The notes under the pieces were generated by a model. It saw nothing but the letters and a program-made list of their open reading frames with translations. It made no database searches and was not told where the DNA came from. Positions 13,362 through 25,555 of a stretch of 64,000 nucleotides of DNA are shown piece after piece. Position 1 is the first letter of the stretch, and the number at the start of each line of letters is the position of its first letter. This DNA is from Setomelanomma holmii (Eukaryota; Ascomycota; Dothideomycetes; Pleosporales; Phaeosphaeriaceae): positions 172,266-236,265 of the forward strand of contig ML978199.1 of the NCBI GenBank assembly GCA_010015745.1, written 5' to 3'. The position numbers and the translations under genes were made by a program.

Positions 13362-15049
13362 GGCGCTTCCCTACTTTCCAGAATTGCGCGCGCTGACGCA
13401 ACTCTACGTGTGGTATTGCTGCACGGGATGAATTAGTGAGTGCGGTCGTATGAGAGGAGTAAAATTGGTGAGCGTGACTGTTGGATGTGGTCGCGCGGAG
13501 ACGCGTTGGTAGACACAAGGTGCGTCTGGATACAAGTCTTTCCCGCGCCAAGCATTGCAAGCAGTCGACGGCGCAGTACAGCTGGAGCCTTCGGTGCGGG
13601 GCAGTGTGCCATGCGCCATGTTACACCGCCGCAGCACCTTATCAACGTTGAATCATGATATACGCAATTCGACCTATCGTGGTATGCACGCGTTGTCCAA
13701 TCAGGTTGTCTTACATGGTCGTCAATACTGCGGGAAGCCTCACTTGTCTGTTCGCCATTGGCTTGCAACTACAGACATAGGGATCGATCGTTCAACGTTG
13801 ACGCTTGGAGCTCGATCGGCTGGTGGTTTGCGTAACAATATTTTGTTTGCCCGTTTGCTGCGCCTTCTTAGCGGTTGTCATGGCTACCTGTTCCGCAGCC
13901 TCACCGAAGAGCCCTGTTGTAGACCAAGCTCGATCGACATTCGAGGCAAGTTTTGCGACTCTTTCATACGACAATCAAATGAGATGATGAGGACGCTGCG
14001 ACACAAAGACACAAAAGGCGCGCAGATATGGAAATACAAAATGGAAATGAGTAACAAGGTGAGCTCACATGAACAATTCGGCGGATGATCAATGAAACAA
14101 GGAAAGATGCAAGCAATACACAGATATGTAATATGAGAGAAAGAAAAGGGTAACAATGCCTACTTCAACTGCCTAAGATTGTGCCTTATTGGCGAGATGC
14201 TTAGCGATGGCGCGCTCGGGCTGGTGTCTGACCCACCGCGATGCCATATAGCGCAACGCTATGAAGAGAGAAGAAATGTATCGTGTGTATGCAGCGTCAT
14301 TAATGGCACAGTACTTTACGCTTCGTGCCCGAGCAGCACAATCCAGTTGTCATTGCAGCGAGCAGCAATCGTATCTGTGAAAGTTCAGAGATACTCGGCC
14401 CGAGTGTCTGATGACTCGACGTAGATAGATGCGACCTCGTCGACGTTGAGGGAAGAGTGTAGAAGAGGTCGAGTATTGCGCAACGTGTTGTTGTTACCCT
14501 AAAGCCTGCGATGTGCCTGCCTCCCTATTCGCCAAGAAGGTGGATAAAGTAATTCATTTTCCAACCTATTAACCAATCATCTCCAACAAGATTTCACAGC
14601 TCAACCAATCGCTTGACACTTCGGCGCAACCATCCCGAAGCTAACGGCACCCTTTTCTTTTCCCGCGGACGCATGCCTTCAACCGCAAACGGCTCTTCGG
14701 CACACTGCCCAACAAATCGACCCGGGATTGTCACTCTCGTGACAAGCCCATGCGCCGCTGGCGCTACCTTATCACCGCTATTCCCGTCGATATTAACGAG
14801 CCACGATGACTGCGGAAAAGCGCCGTCAGGCTAAAGCCCCAGGGTGCGGCAAAGGAGTCGCGCCGTGGAGCCCTCGACAATGGCGCGGCGCTGCACCATA
14901 GCTTTTCTGCACGACCGTTGCCCTCAATTGCCTCCTCCTTTCCATCTAGACGTCGCTGTTCATCGACGCGTAGATTGCTAGTATACCAACTTGCGGGGTG
15001 AAGAGCTGGAGAGATTCAAGCTCGGCCAAGGTGGGGTCAAGCACGCATC
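13362..15049. other. Divergent intergenic region, no supported gene
   Basis: This is 1.7 kb between the 5' ends of the DUF3638 gene (-) and the MFS gene (+), so it carries both promoters. The longest open frame (13555-14088 +) overlaps equally long frames on the other strand and shows no motif, so I do not call it. No tRNA or repeat was recognised. Confidence 0.5.
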
Positions 15050-16918
15050 ATGGGTTTCCCAGAGCTGGACAAGGACATGGGAATTGCTCGGCAGGAAGGT
15101 CCGAAAGGGAGGATCGCTTCCACGTCCAAGGGGTCGGAGAAGTCGCGCAATATTGAAGAGCAAGAAGATGATCATTCATCCGTTACGTCGACTTCAACAG
15201 CGGAAGACTATGTCGATTCGATAGCAGAGGCGCAATCAATACACCACACGTGGAGTCGCAATACGGGAATTGATAAGGATGTTGGGCAGATCACGACAGT
15301 CACTACCAACGCGACGCAGGATCCACGCTATGAGGTTGATCTCGACGACAATGGGGACAACCCACAAGACTGGCCGATGCTCAAGAAAGCCATGGTCATC
15401 TTCTTCATGAGCTTCTCGACACTAGTGGTGGTCATGTATTCAACATCCTACACATCTGGTATTCCAGGAATGATGCGCACATTCGGCATTGAGTCCAAAG
15501 CCCTGATCGTTCTAGGTATCACGACATACCTCTGCGGTCTAGCAGTAGGATCACTCCTCCTCGCACCATTGAGCGAGATGTACGGTCGGCGCCCCGTATA
15601 CCTCATCGCCGTCGCCATCTTCACAATTCTAATCATTCCATGCGCACTCAGCAACAACCTCGCACAAATCCTAGTCATGCGCTTCTTCGGCGCAATCGCC
15701 GGTGCAGCCATGATTTCCAACGCACCAGGCACCGTCTCCGACATCGCCAACGACGAATACCGCGCCCTCGCCTTCTCCATCTGGTCCATCGGGCCCATGA
15801 ATGGCCCTGTCGTCGGCCCACTCGTAGGCGGCTTCGTGTACCAAGCTCTAGGCTGGCGGTGGACGAATTGGGTCGTCATGTGCGGCTCCGGAACGAGTTG
15901 GTTCATGGTCTTCCTGATCAAGGAAACCTACGCGCCCGCCATCCTACGCGCCAAAGCAGCCAAGAAGCGCAAGGAAACAAACGATCAACGCTGGTTTTCC
16001 CGGTACGATGATAAGAAGCAATTCTGGCCCCTGCTGCGCGAGAATTTATACAGACCGCTCGAAATGTCCGTCCGCGAACCAATTTGCATTTTCTGGAACG
16101 TGTACATTGCACTCGTGTACAGCGTCTTGTATTTGTGCTTCGTCAGCTACCCGATTGTCTTCGGCGAGCTGCGAGGTTGGTCGCCTGGTCTCGTAGGACT
16201 GGGATACATCGGCATCGGCATCGGCGGATGCACAACCATCGCCAGCGAACCCTTACTTCGCAAACTGATCAACGCGCACCGCAAGGATCCGGAAACAGGC
16301 AAACCGTACCCCGAAGCCATGGTCAGCGTCGTATGTATCGCAGCTGTATGTGTCCCCATTGGCGAAATGATCTTCGCATGGACGTGTACGCCAAACGTAC
16401 ATTGGATCGCGCCACTCATCGCAGGTATACCGTTTGGCGCAGGGAATTGCGGCGTGTTCATATATGCGTCGAATTACCTGGTTCATTCGTATGGGATTTA
16501 TGCTGCGAGCGCACTTGCGGGTAACGCGGTGTTGAGAAGTGTGATGGGTGGAGCGTTGCCGCTTGCTGGACCGAAGATGTAAGTCACTACCCCGAAACCT
16601 AAAATATCCCCCAAAACTCAGACTGTTCCGTTGGATACAAAGGCCCTTGCTAAATGGGGTTGAAATAGGTACCAAACTCTCGGTCCCCATTGGTCCGCAA
16701 CTATGCTCTCACTCATCGAATTCGCACTCATTCCTATTCCACTCGTGTTCTATCGCTACGGGCATAAGATACGCGAGAAGAGTGTGCTGATCAGGCAGAT
16801 GCGTGAAGACAAGGAGAAGCTGGAGGGCAGGAAGCGGAGGGCCATGGAGAGGCTGAGAGCCAAGGAGGGGCCTGGTGATGGGGAGAAGGGTGTGGCGGAG
16901 AAAGAGCTCGAGGTATGA
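15050..16918 (+). CDS. MFS multidrug transporter, DHA1-type
   Basis: This is a 12-helix proton antiporter of the plasma membrane, predicted to export drugs or small metabolites. Exons are 15050-16578 and 16669-16918 with a 90-bp GT-AG intron; the join reads LAGPKM-YQTLGPHWS. The product is 592 residues. The N-terminal 100 residues are hydrophilic and acidic and end in the NPQDWP motif common before helix 1 in this family. LAPLSEMYGRRPVY is the motif A loop between helices 2 and 3, and SIGPMNGPVVGPLVGGF is the antiporter motif C. The C-terminus is a charged Lys/Glu-rich tail. It is convergent with the 359-residue gene downstream. Substrate cannot be read from sequence. Confidence 0.9.
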
Positions 16919-17049
16919 GGGAAGGTGGAGGTTGCATTTCCAACGGCGTTGGAGGCGTAAAATGAGTTCCGTGACAAATACTGGGTAGACTTTCAGTGCG
17001 ACGCATGATGGGGACGGTTAGAGAAATAACGGTGGGTATCAAGACTAAA

Positions 17050-18129
17050 CTATATCACTTCAAACTCCTCTTCTTCGCTAACAACACTCCACCCCTCCGA
17101 CACTCCATCAGACATAACATCCCACTCCTCGCTCCAGTCATCCCCCATCTCTCCCTCAAACATATCCCTCAACCCCTCCACCCTCCTCTCCTCCTCCACC
17201 AAAACATCCCACAACTCTCCACTAACCCACTCCACCAAAGCACACCCCTGCCTCTCCTCCGGCGCCGGGCCCTTCCACCTGCCCTCGCCATCCGTAAACT
17301 CCCTACAACTACACCGCGCATACGCAATCCCACAACAACTATGTGGAAAAACACACCACCCGCAATCAGCATATCCGAACTCCCAACACCCGCTGGCATT
17401 GCGGTGCCACGCATACTCGAACTCGCCGAACCACGCAAAGCCGCGGATCGATGGGAGTAGTGGGCGATGTTTGGAGCGGAAGTACTGTGTCTGGCGCTTG
17501 GATAGGGTGAGCATGGATGCGAGGAGGGCGTGGGCGGTGCAGTCTTCAGGAGTAGTAGGGAGTGTAGTTGCCACGCTGTTGGTGTGGTTCTCAGACTGCG
17601 CCTGGCGGAGTCGTTCCTCTTTGACGGCGCGCATCTCGTTGACGCGGCGGCGCGCCCATGCGCCAAAGTCCTCGGCCTCCTCGTCGAGTCGCGCGCCAGG
17701 ACGCCATATGCCGAACCGCTCGCGGTAGGCTACGTCGTCGAGGTAGAGGTTTGAGTAGCCGCAGTCGCTCTCGGCTTCGACGTCTGTCTGGTATGTTTCG
17801 TGCCATTGGCTGAGTGTATTGTGTACGTCTTTCTTGCGTGCGAGGCGCGCTGAGTTGTAGGAGATGTCGTGACAGGAGCGGCACACGCTGGTGTTGTGCG
17901 AGCGCTTGGGATAATTGTGTGTACGGCGGTAGGCGCGGGAAGCTGAGCGGAGGTCGCGATAGGTGTGGGAGGATTGGCGACCGGCGGCTTGCATGGCGCC
18001 TTCGGAGACAGAGTGCCGTGGAGAGATGCGGAAGGGGTGGTCGCCATGTGCCAAGGGGCGGCCGCCGTCATATACTATGTCTTCGAAGTCGAACATGATG
18101 GTGGTATTTGGCGGTCGTGGTGGACTCAA
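17050..18129 (-). CDS. Hypothetical protein, cysteine-containing, acidic C-terminus
   Basis: This is a single uninterrupted frame of 359 residues; I do not recognise the family. An alternative start is the Met at residue 12 (MFDFEDIVYDGG), which may be the true one. The middle is basic and Arg-rich (RRRVNEMRAVKEERLRQ). Residues about 240-290 form a Cys/Trp-rich block (CWEFGYADCGWCVFPHSCCG, then ARCSCREF) that could bind metal or be disulfide-linked. The last 60 residues are Glu/Asp-rich. It has no signal peptide and no membrane segment. I consider it real because the frame is long in a GC-rich region and the composition is protein-like. It is convergent with the MFS gene, with only about 130 bp between stops. 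Confidence 0.6.
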   Translation of the reverse strand: MSPPRPPNTTIMFDFEDIVYDGGRPLAHGDHPFRISPRHSVSEGAMQAAGRQSSHTYRDLRSASRAYRRTHNYPKRSHNTSVCRSCHDISYNSARLARKKDVHNTLSQWHETYQTDVEAESDCGYSNLYLDDVAYRERFGIWRPGARLDEEAEDFGAWARRRVNEMRAVKEERLRQAQSENHTNSVATTLPTTPEDCTAHALLASMLTLSKRQTQYFRSKHRPLLPSIRGFAWFGEFEYAWHRNASGCWEFGYADCGWCVFPHSCCGIAYARCSCREFTDGEGRWKGPAPEERQGCALVEWVSGELWDVLVEEERRVEGLRDMFEGEMGDDWSEEWDVMSDGVSEGWSVVSEEEEFEVI

Positions 18130-19364
18130 TGAAGAGGACTACTTGGTGTCGTGGGAGGGGTCGAGGTATGAAATGGAGTGAAGCTTGCTGTTTTAGTGAA
18201 TATGTTAGCAGAGATAATGACCGTCTTATGTATGTCTAAGGCCCTGCCGCGCAGCGTATGACTTCATTGCATGTCAGTCGAGACATATGAATGCGTTCCG
18301 CCCTTTCGCTCAGCCTCCGGCCCTTCAGCATCGCACGAAGGCGCACACAAGGAGCCATGGAGATGGCAAGGAGCTCGTGAGCATTGTCCCCATGATCTCC
18401 TGTGCCTCAAGTAGCAAGCTGGAGTGGATTCTATGCTGTGGTGCTGGTGGGTGCGGACGTATCAATGATAGAAGTTCGACGCGCCGTCGTGACATTGACG
18501 TCATTCTTGTGTGGCTGTGCAGAAAGGCGCAAAGCCACAGCTGAACGGATATCTTCCAACCACGAACCACTCGCATTCCAATCAGATGTCGACCAAGGAT
18601 CACATCAATCGTGACCCAATGGAGTAGGTACTTTTGTCTTGTCGTGATGCGGACGGTCATCTCATTCAGAGGACCTTCCTTCCGACTACATTGCGTGGAC
18701 GTCTCACTTCTACCCGCGCCACTCATCCTAGAAAGGCCAACGCTGCCGTCTCTCGACGCGCGCTGATCAAGCATCTCGTCTCGATTGACCATCGCTTCGC
18801 ACCCTCGCATGTAACCTGCATCGCAAGCGTTCCTTTCATGTCCTTCAGGGAGCCCAAGAACCTGGTTCATTGGCATTGGCAGACCAAGCGATCGAGCAGC
18901 CGGGCCCCCAATCAATATCATTGCGCTTGTGACCTGGCTAGTACCATAACATCGATCATATCGAATCTGCATCCCGGAAGTAAGGACTTTTCTGACCAGG
19001 GGTGTCATCCCACTAAACGAGCCATACGGTCGGCCCTGGACACGGCCGGACCGTTCGCTTATGTGCAAGGCTCGTACTCGACTCCAGTCTTAACGGTAAG
19101 ACCTAGCCGCAATAGCAAGGTGCTGGATAATATCCGCATGCGTTCGAGAGGTAGGTCCAATGGAAGGAGGTTTTGCTAGGAGTGCCCAGTCGAATTGCCT
19201 GCGCAACCGCGGCGAGGCGTCTATCGAGGCGCGTCGCCGGCCGCAAACATCAAGGGATTGCAACGACATGTCTTAGCAGCGAATAGTAATATAAGGTAGG
19301 CATATGGTAGGTCCGACTCCATGTACTCACATCAGCCTTCAGCTTGAGCAAATTGGTCGGCACA
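18130..19364. other. Intergenic, no supported gene
   Basis: This region carries the 5' ends of both flanking genes (divergent). Overlapping open frames on both strands (18325-19068 - and 18634-19179 +) have no motif and no splice context, so neither is called. Confidence 0.45.
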
Positions 19365-21423
19365 ATGTTCGTGAGGCAAGCTTCGTGGGCAGTGTGCTCA
19401 CTTGCGCTCCTGACCTCAGCTGCGTCGTTCCCTCCTAAGCCAGAAGGCGTCACGGTCGTCGAATCAACAAAGTTCCCGGGATACTCAATATCGTACAAAG
19501 AGGTAGCTTGATTACAATACATCATTTTTTACGCATCTGTACTGATTTCTGATCAGACAAGCATTTGCGAAACGACTCCAGGCGTCAAAGGCTACAGCGG
19601 CTATGTCAACCTACCACCCAATTCAGCTGAGAACCGGAACTACCCCAGTCACATGTACTTCTGGTTCTTCGAAGCCCGCGAAGATTCTGAGAACGCTTCA
19701 CTATCAATCTGGCTCCAGGGTGGTCCGGGCGTGCCATCGGCTTCAGCAGCATTGAATGAGAATGGTCCATGTCATGTGCTCGAAGACTCCAAGACTACCG
19801 TGCTCAGCTCCACTTCTTGGAACCAGAAAGTCAATCTGATGTACATTGACCAGCCCTTGCAAGTCGGATACTCGTACGACACGCTCGTGAATGGAACTCT
19901 TGATATAGTAGCATCGCCCTTTGCATACAGGCCTGCCAATTTCAATCAGACGGGCGTGCCGGAGACCAACCTGACCTTCTTGACCGGCACTTTTGCCAGC
20001 GAGAACCTAGCCAATGCGCCCAATACCTCCATGGCAGCCGCACCGTTCATGTGGCACTTCATGCAAACCTGGTTACAAGAGTACTTCTCCTCTTCCCAAA
20101 AGTCCCCCTCACCCCAACTAACAAATATGTAGATTCCCAGCATACAAGCCCAAGACCAATAGCTTCAGCATGTGGGGTGAATCCTACCACGGTCACTACG
20201 GCCCCGTGTTCGCCGACTACTTCGAGCAGCAAAACGACCTTATTTCAAACGGCACCCTTTCCTCGCCATACATACCCATCGCTATTGACACCGTCGGCTT
20301 CATCAATGCCTGCATCGACATCGACACGCAGCAAATCTACTACCCCAAGTACGCGCGCAATAACACCTACAGCATCGAAGCAATGAGCCAAGAAGACTAC
20401 GACGCTGCGATCGCCGCGGACCCCATGTGTCGTAACATGACTGCAAATTGTCGGGCGCTTGCGGCGGCCAAGGATCCGAATGGTGTGGGGAATCAGGCTG
20501 ATGTCAATGCCGCGTGTAAAGGTGCATTTGATTACTGCTTTGAGAATATGCACGACGCATATGATAAATCCGGTGTACGTCCTATTCCCTCCGCTTTCCC
20601 ATCTCCGTCCCTCACAATCGTAAACTCACACTATTCAGCTCAACGAATACGACATCACCACGCCCGCCTCCCCACAAGCCTTCCCACCAAAATACGCAGC
20701 CGGCTACTTGAACAACGCATCCATCCAGCAAGCCCTCGGCGTGCCCTTGAACTGGACCGGCCAAAGCATCCCCATCGCGCTGGGCTTTGATCGCACGGGC
20801 GATTTTGTTTTGGGCAAGACGTTGGAAAAACTCGGCTCCCTACTTGACCGCGGCGTGAAAATAGCCCTCGTGTACGGCGACCGAGACTATCAATGTAACT
20901 GGTACGTCTACCCGCATACCAACAATTTCGAAAGACATGTACTAACATCCTTCCCCACAGGCTGGGTGGCGAAGCAATAAGTCTTGCGATCAAATCAAAA
21001 TATAGCACCGCCTTCGCTGCCGCGGGATATACTCCCATCCTCACAAACTCAACCTACACCGGCGGCTTAGTCCGACAATACGGGCCTTTGAGCTTCTCGC
21101 GCGTCTTCCAAGCCGCGCACGCACTCCCATACTACCAGCCCGAGACCGCACAAGCAATCTTCAATCGCGTCGTATTCGACAAGGACGTCGCGACTGGAGA
21201 AGTGGATGCTAGTGGTGGGTATGCAAGTGTAGGGAGCGAGAGTGCGTGGAGTGAAAGTGGACCGGCGCCGGATTATGGAAAAGCGAAGTGTTATCTTTGG
21301 GATGTGTTGGAGACATGTACGAGTGCGGAGGAGCAGGTGTTGTATAGTAGACGGGCGGTGGTCAAAGACTACATACTCGTCGGCCAGACGAGTGGAAATG
21401 GGACGAATGGGACGAGTATCTAG
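19365..21423 (+). CDS. Secreted serine carboxypeptidase, peptidase family S10
   Basis: Predicted to remove C-terminal residues from peptides, in the vacuole or outside the cell. Five exons (19365-19502, 19557-20080, 20133-20574, 20639-20901, 20961-21423) give 609 residues, with introns of 52-64 bp. It begins with a signal peptide (MFVRQASWAVCSLALLTSAAS). The oxyanion region is WLQGGPGVPSAS. The catalytic Ser is at about 238 in GESYHGHYGP, Asp at about 449 in VYGDRDYQCNW, and His at about 509 in AAHALPYYQP. NLMYIDQPLQVGYSYD is another S10 landmark. Several N-glycosylation sequons are present. All five exon joins keep the frame and restore family motifs, so the model is well supported. The specificity is not known. 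Confidence 0.93.
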
Positions 21424-21594
21424 GAAGCTACAAGAAAGGCACAGGATTTGAGGTCTGAATATGATATTGGACAGTATGCTATTCAGAGAGTGTTTCGATT
21501 CACCTCATTACTTTCTTCCTCTTCCTCTTCCTTTTCCTGAGAACCACTTCCTGTGCTTTTATCAATGGTCGAGCCAATCCGACTAGACTCCAAC

Positions 21595-24435
21595 TTACCA
21601 CGTAAACGTCATAGGCTGTAAATTCAACACCACCGGCAACAACGCATGATTAACCACCACCGTCCCCATCGGCCAACACGCCACAAGCAACCTAATCTTC
21701 CAATCTCGCTGAATCGCAAACCTGCACACCAACATCGTCGCTGTCATAATCCCACAAAACGCAAACGTCCACTTGAACTTCCGCCCGACGTCCTTCATCG
21801 CCTCGAAGAACGTGACGCTCTCGACTTCCTTGGACGTCGAGCCCCACTGCATGTCGATGCCCAAGCAATGTGACAGAACGGCTTGTGATATTTGCAAGCT
21901 AATGCCGCCAAGGAAAATAGTCATCATGGGAATGCACTTTAAATTCTCCCACAACGCGCCGAATAACGTGCGATCACCAATCCTATACACAACCACCGCG
22001 AGGCTCAAGTTGCCCAGAAGTGTGAAAACAAACACAATCGCGAAAAACACTTTGAAAGAATCGATGTAGTAGTGGTCCAGCCAGCCGTTGAAGAAGCCAA
22101 TTGAAAAGTAATTTAGGATGGTAAAGGCCCACGCGGACTCGATGGCATAGTAGGTTCCAATGTAGGCCATGATTGTGATCTTGGAGGCGAGTGGCATGTT
22201 CGAGCGCAGGAAGGTGGTGAAGAGTCGGGTGAAGGGGCCTTTGAAGATCTAGTCGCGGATGGGGGTGGAAGATTAGTTCGTTGCAGCCGTATGCGTATCT
22301 GGGGATCGTTAGTGTGCGGTCGAGCGGATGGGTGGGGAAGTATGTTGTGGTGTGAAAGTTCAAAGTCGGACTTACTTTTCCCAACAATTCAGCTCATCGT
22401 ACACCGTAAGCGAGACGCCTTCTTTGAACCCGTCGCCTTTGTATGTGCCCAGACGCACGATGTAGCCCTCAGATTGGAGACGAAGTGACATGTCGAGATC
22501 TTCGGACACGGTACTCTCGGACCAGAATTTCTCGTAGTGATCGAGGTGGCAGTCGTATGCGACTTCCTGGATAGCCGACCAGCGTAGGATCGCATTGTGG
22601 CCAACGAAAGGAGCGACATCGCCGTTAGCGACGGCAAACTTGATCATGGTGTAGATCATGTTAGTGAAAAAAGTGATGCCGTTCTCGAAGAAGCTGTTGG
22701 TTACGTTCATGACGCCGGACATGTACTGTAGGATGGCGACCTCGGGGCACTGCTCCATCTCGCTGACGGCTTCAAGGAGACAGTCCCGTGGCACGCGCGT
22801 GTCGGAGTCGATCAACAAAATGTAGTCGCCGACACGTATGCTGCCGTCCGCCCACGCTTCGCCTTCGCGCTCCGTCAAGACTTTTTGGAGGCATTGCTCG
22901 TAGACAAGGTTCTCATCAAGCTGCGACCATGGTGCGGGACGCTCGAACTGGGCCAGGTATTCTTCGACCTTGCAACTCAGGCGTAGAGCGTAGTTCATGT
23001 TGGAGGCTTTCTTGAACTTCCTACGGCGATGGAAGGCTCGCTGTCCATCCTCGGGGTCGGGATTGTGACCGGGCCAAGCAACCCAACCAACGCCGTTTTC
23101 ATCGTAAAACTCCTGCCTCTCTTTGGCGTCTTCAGCAGATATGAGCTGCACTGTGAGATTTAATCAGTAGCAATAGAGTGCATCAAGCAAGACCTCTCAA
23201 CTTACTGCCGTCATCGTTGACAAAAATGTTTGCGGTACCGCCTTGCAGCTCGTAGGTCGAGATAGCCTGCTTGACCGATTGGATCGTGGGCTTGATGACA
23301 CCATGCAGACCCTCCTTGTACACAGGCATCTGAATGGTCATATGTGGCAGATCACCCTCCCGATTGCGTGTCAGCCGTCGTGGGGCTTGTGTTGAGTAGT
23401 ACTTGCTATTGTTCTTCAGCAGGGCGGTCGCACCGAAAATCTGGGCGATATTGCCCATGATGGCTTGGAAGAAGAACTGTATTGTGTGAGCACTATGTCA
23501 GCTTCGCGCGATTGTTGCTTTGACGCACTAGAGATAGCCAGACTTGTCCTGGGAGAGGGAGGACGCAGAGCAGACGAAGCCAATTTGGCTCTTGGATCTG
23601 CTGAATAGCTATCTGCCTCCAGCCAGATCCAATAGCTGTGGTCAGCATACAGACTGCCATACCCGTATATGCGGCTTGCCATAGCACGACTCGTCGTACA
23701 TTCTTCTTGGTGTCTTCTGGGCTTATCTCATATTCCACCACTTCTACTCCAACGCTCTTCTCGGCCGATGCATCTGTGGCTCCAGCGACCTCCTGGCCCA
23801 GATCATCTTCATGAGCGCATCTTGTATGCCTTGCGCGCGATCGACAAGTCTCATCGGATCGTCCTCCCAGACGACAAGTATGCGATGCGACGCAATGAAT
23901 GCCGCGGATTGGTTCCGTTGACAGAACGGCAGCGCGTCGAAGTCAGGAACCACCTGCAATTGCTTGCCATGCTGGATCTCAACATAAGAAAGATCCGTGC
24001 GGGATATTATCAAGTTGATGATCTTCGTGTTCACTGTTATCGCACACTAAATTGCGTGTTAGTGATTGTTGCGAGGTCTTGTTGTGGCTCACACACCCGA
24101 ATGTTCAGTGAGGCAATACCCTGATGCAGGCTTGTGCCATCTTGAGCGAGTCCGGCCGGGCACAGGGCATAACTGCCTTTGCACCTCTTCACGAACACAC
24201 CTTCACCAGGCTCACCTGTAGTCCATATCTTCTCCTCCGCCTTGGAGTGCAGCCAGTTGGCTAGTATATCGCATTTGACGTTTCGTACTGGTTCTGATTC
24301 GGTACTTCTCGAGGCGCTGTCGAAGCTTATATCTGGAAGCGGCCCTTCGCTACTCGCAGGCGTGTTCGGAGCAGCGATTATTCCTGAAGGTGGATTCGAG
24401 TGGGTTTGTCGAGGTTGGTGGTGGTGTTGAGCCAT
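21595..24435 (-). pseudogene. Broken GT2-family membrane glycosyltransferase
   Basis: This would be a processive family 2 glycosyltransferase (polysaccharide synthase type) of about 869 codons. Recovered segments are 24435-24097, 24046-23529, 23476-23206, 23150-22376 and 22298-21595, with GT-AG introns of 50-77 bp. Present are the donor-binding region (MPVYKEGLHG, NDDGMQ), the DSDTR metal site, the SEDLDMSLRLQ acceptor motif, and C-terminal membrane helices. The N-terminal cytoplasmic domain (IWTTGEPGEGVFVKR) is also typical of the fungal family. Two places cannot be read through. Near 23790 the frame must shift between QDALMKMIW and the next exon part. At 22261-22265 a run of five bases shifts the frame just before an in-frame TAG at 22249-22251, where Trp is expected (RD-W-IFKGPFT). 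No splice pair repairs either. It is either a recent pseudogene or carries sequence errors. Confidence 0.8.
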
Positions 24436-25555
24436 CCTGGCTAGTGCTATCAGAGCTAGGAGCTTTGCGCTTCATCTTGAAGCGATTTAACCAATCCATC
24501 CCCCTTTTGAAAGATGAAATGAGTTTAAGAGACCACCATAATCAAAGTCGCCAGGGTTGGTCCGGAATGGAGCTATCCTAACAGGGTCCCCGGCTATCCG
24601 AACAGGGTCCCCGGTTCCGCTGCTTTATGGAAAACTACCCCAACCGTGCACACTGCAGTCGAGTGCATATGGTCCCGGCCTACTTCCGTGCGAGCCTACG
24701 GACGGAATAAGCATCATCAATTTCTGGTGTTCCTATGACTTGAAAAGGCACCTATGCACAAAATTTCTCATTGTGCCGTCCACACAATGACACGAAGCAA
24801 CGATCCGCCTCTTGTGTACAGCGCGCGCATATAGGCACTGTCTCAAGATTGCGTGTCGAGTATGGATCCATCGGGGCAAGACATGAATTGTTGCGATGTC
24901 TCTCCTCAGAATCGATTCGGGGACGAAAATGATCATGGCTGCAGCGAAGCCAAGTTCGCATTGGGCATAACGCATCGAACATTGTTTGGAAGCCGATGCC
25001 AAATTGGCCTAGCAGTCCCGCAAAAACGCCCTGGATGGAGCGAGCATAATAGTCAGGCTGGTTTGGGTTGACGTGATTTGGGAGTTGAACGCGACTATTG
25101 GTCGACCCCGCTGGAAAGTATGGTGCACTACTTGGAAGGTCGACAAAGCGACTAGGTCGTTCTGCGACACCGCTGTCAAGAGAACAGGGCGTCGTATGAT
25201 AAATTTCGCGCGTGGAGAGATGTTGGACTGGGGACAAGCTGATAATTTCGAGGCATTTGTCTGAGCTTGTGAGCATCGCGTACGGAGGAACATGCACGTA
25301 GCCAAAATGAGGGTTCTTGGAACTGAGGCTCACTGTACGTTGTTACAAGAAGCACGAGCGTGAACACAACCTGAAGCAATCGCAGGTACTTGGCTCATAC
25401 CATGCGTGGCGGTGTGCGTGTTGTCCGCAGTGATCGTATCGGACCACCCATGCGGATGCAGTCACCAAGAACGCCTATACAAATCAGACATGTGCATTAA
25501 GAAAGCCATGGTCGCAAAGGTTGAAAAGATGGGAGAGAGATTCTTCGGATTTCGC
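24436..25555. other. Intergenic, one short tandem repeat
   Basis: This covers the upstream side of the GT2 locus and the 3' side of mad2. A 193-codon open frame (24752-25333 -) has no motif, no membrane pattern and unremarkable composition, so I do not call it. A 21-bp tandem duplication is listed separately. Confidence 0.4.
24573..24614. repeat. Tandem duplication, 2 x 21 bp, upstream of the GT2 locus
   Basis: Two adjacent 21-base units (24573-24593 and 24594-24614) differ at one position. The shared core is ACAGGGTCCCCGG. They lie about 140-180 bp upstream of the GT2 start codon, a position where a duplicated regulatory site could act, but no factor is recognised. Confidence 0.8.

Noticed and set aside
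13555..14088. 177-codon open frame on the + strand between the DUF3638 and MFS genes
   Set aside because: Overlapped by frames on the other strand and lacking any recognisable motif; the region is needed for two promoters.
18325..19179. Overlapping open frames of 247 (-) and 181 (+) codons
   Set aside because: The two exclude each other and neither shows a family motif or splice sites that extend it.
21983..22387. 134-codon open frame running through the GT2 3' region
   Set aside because: It is the out-of-frame reading that follows the frameshift in the GT2 gene; the true membrane-helix frame is the neighbouring one.
23744..23800. A possible 35-bp intron that would repair the first GT2 frameshift
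   Set aside because: It is in phase but far below the 46-90 bp range of all other introns here, and its donor is weak.
24752..25333. 193-codon open frame on the - strand
   Set aside because: No motif, no splice context and no domain-like composition; its length is near what chance gives in this base composition.
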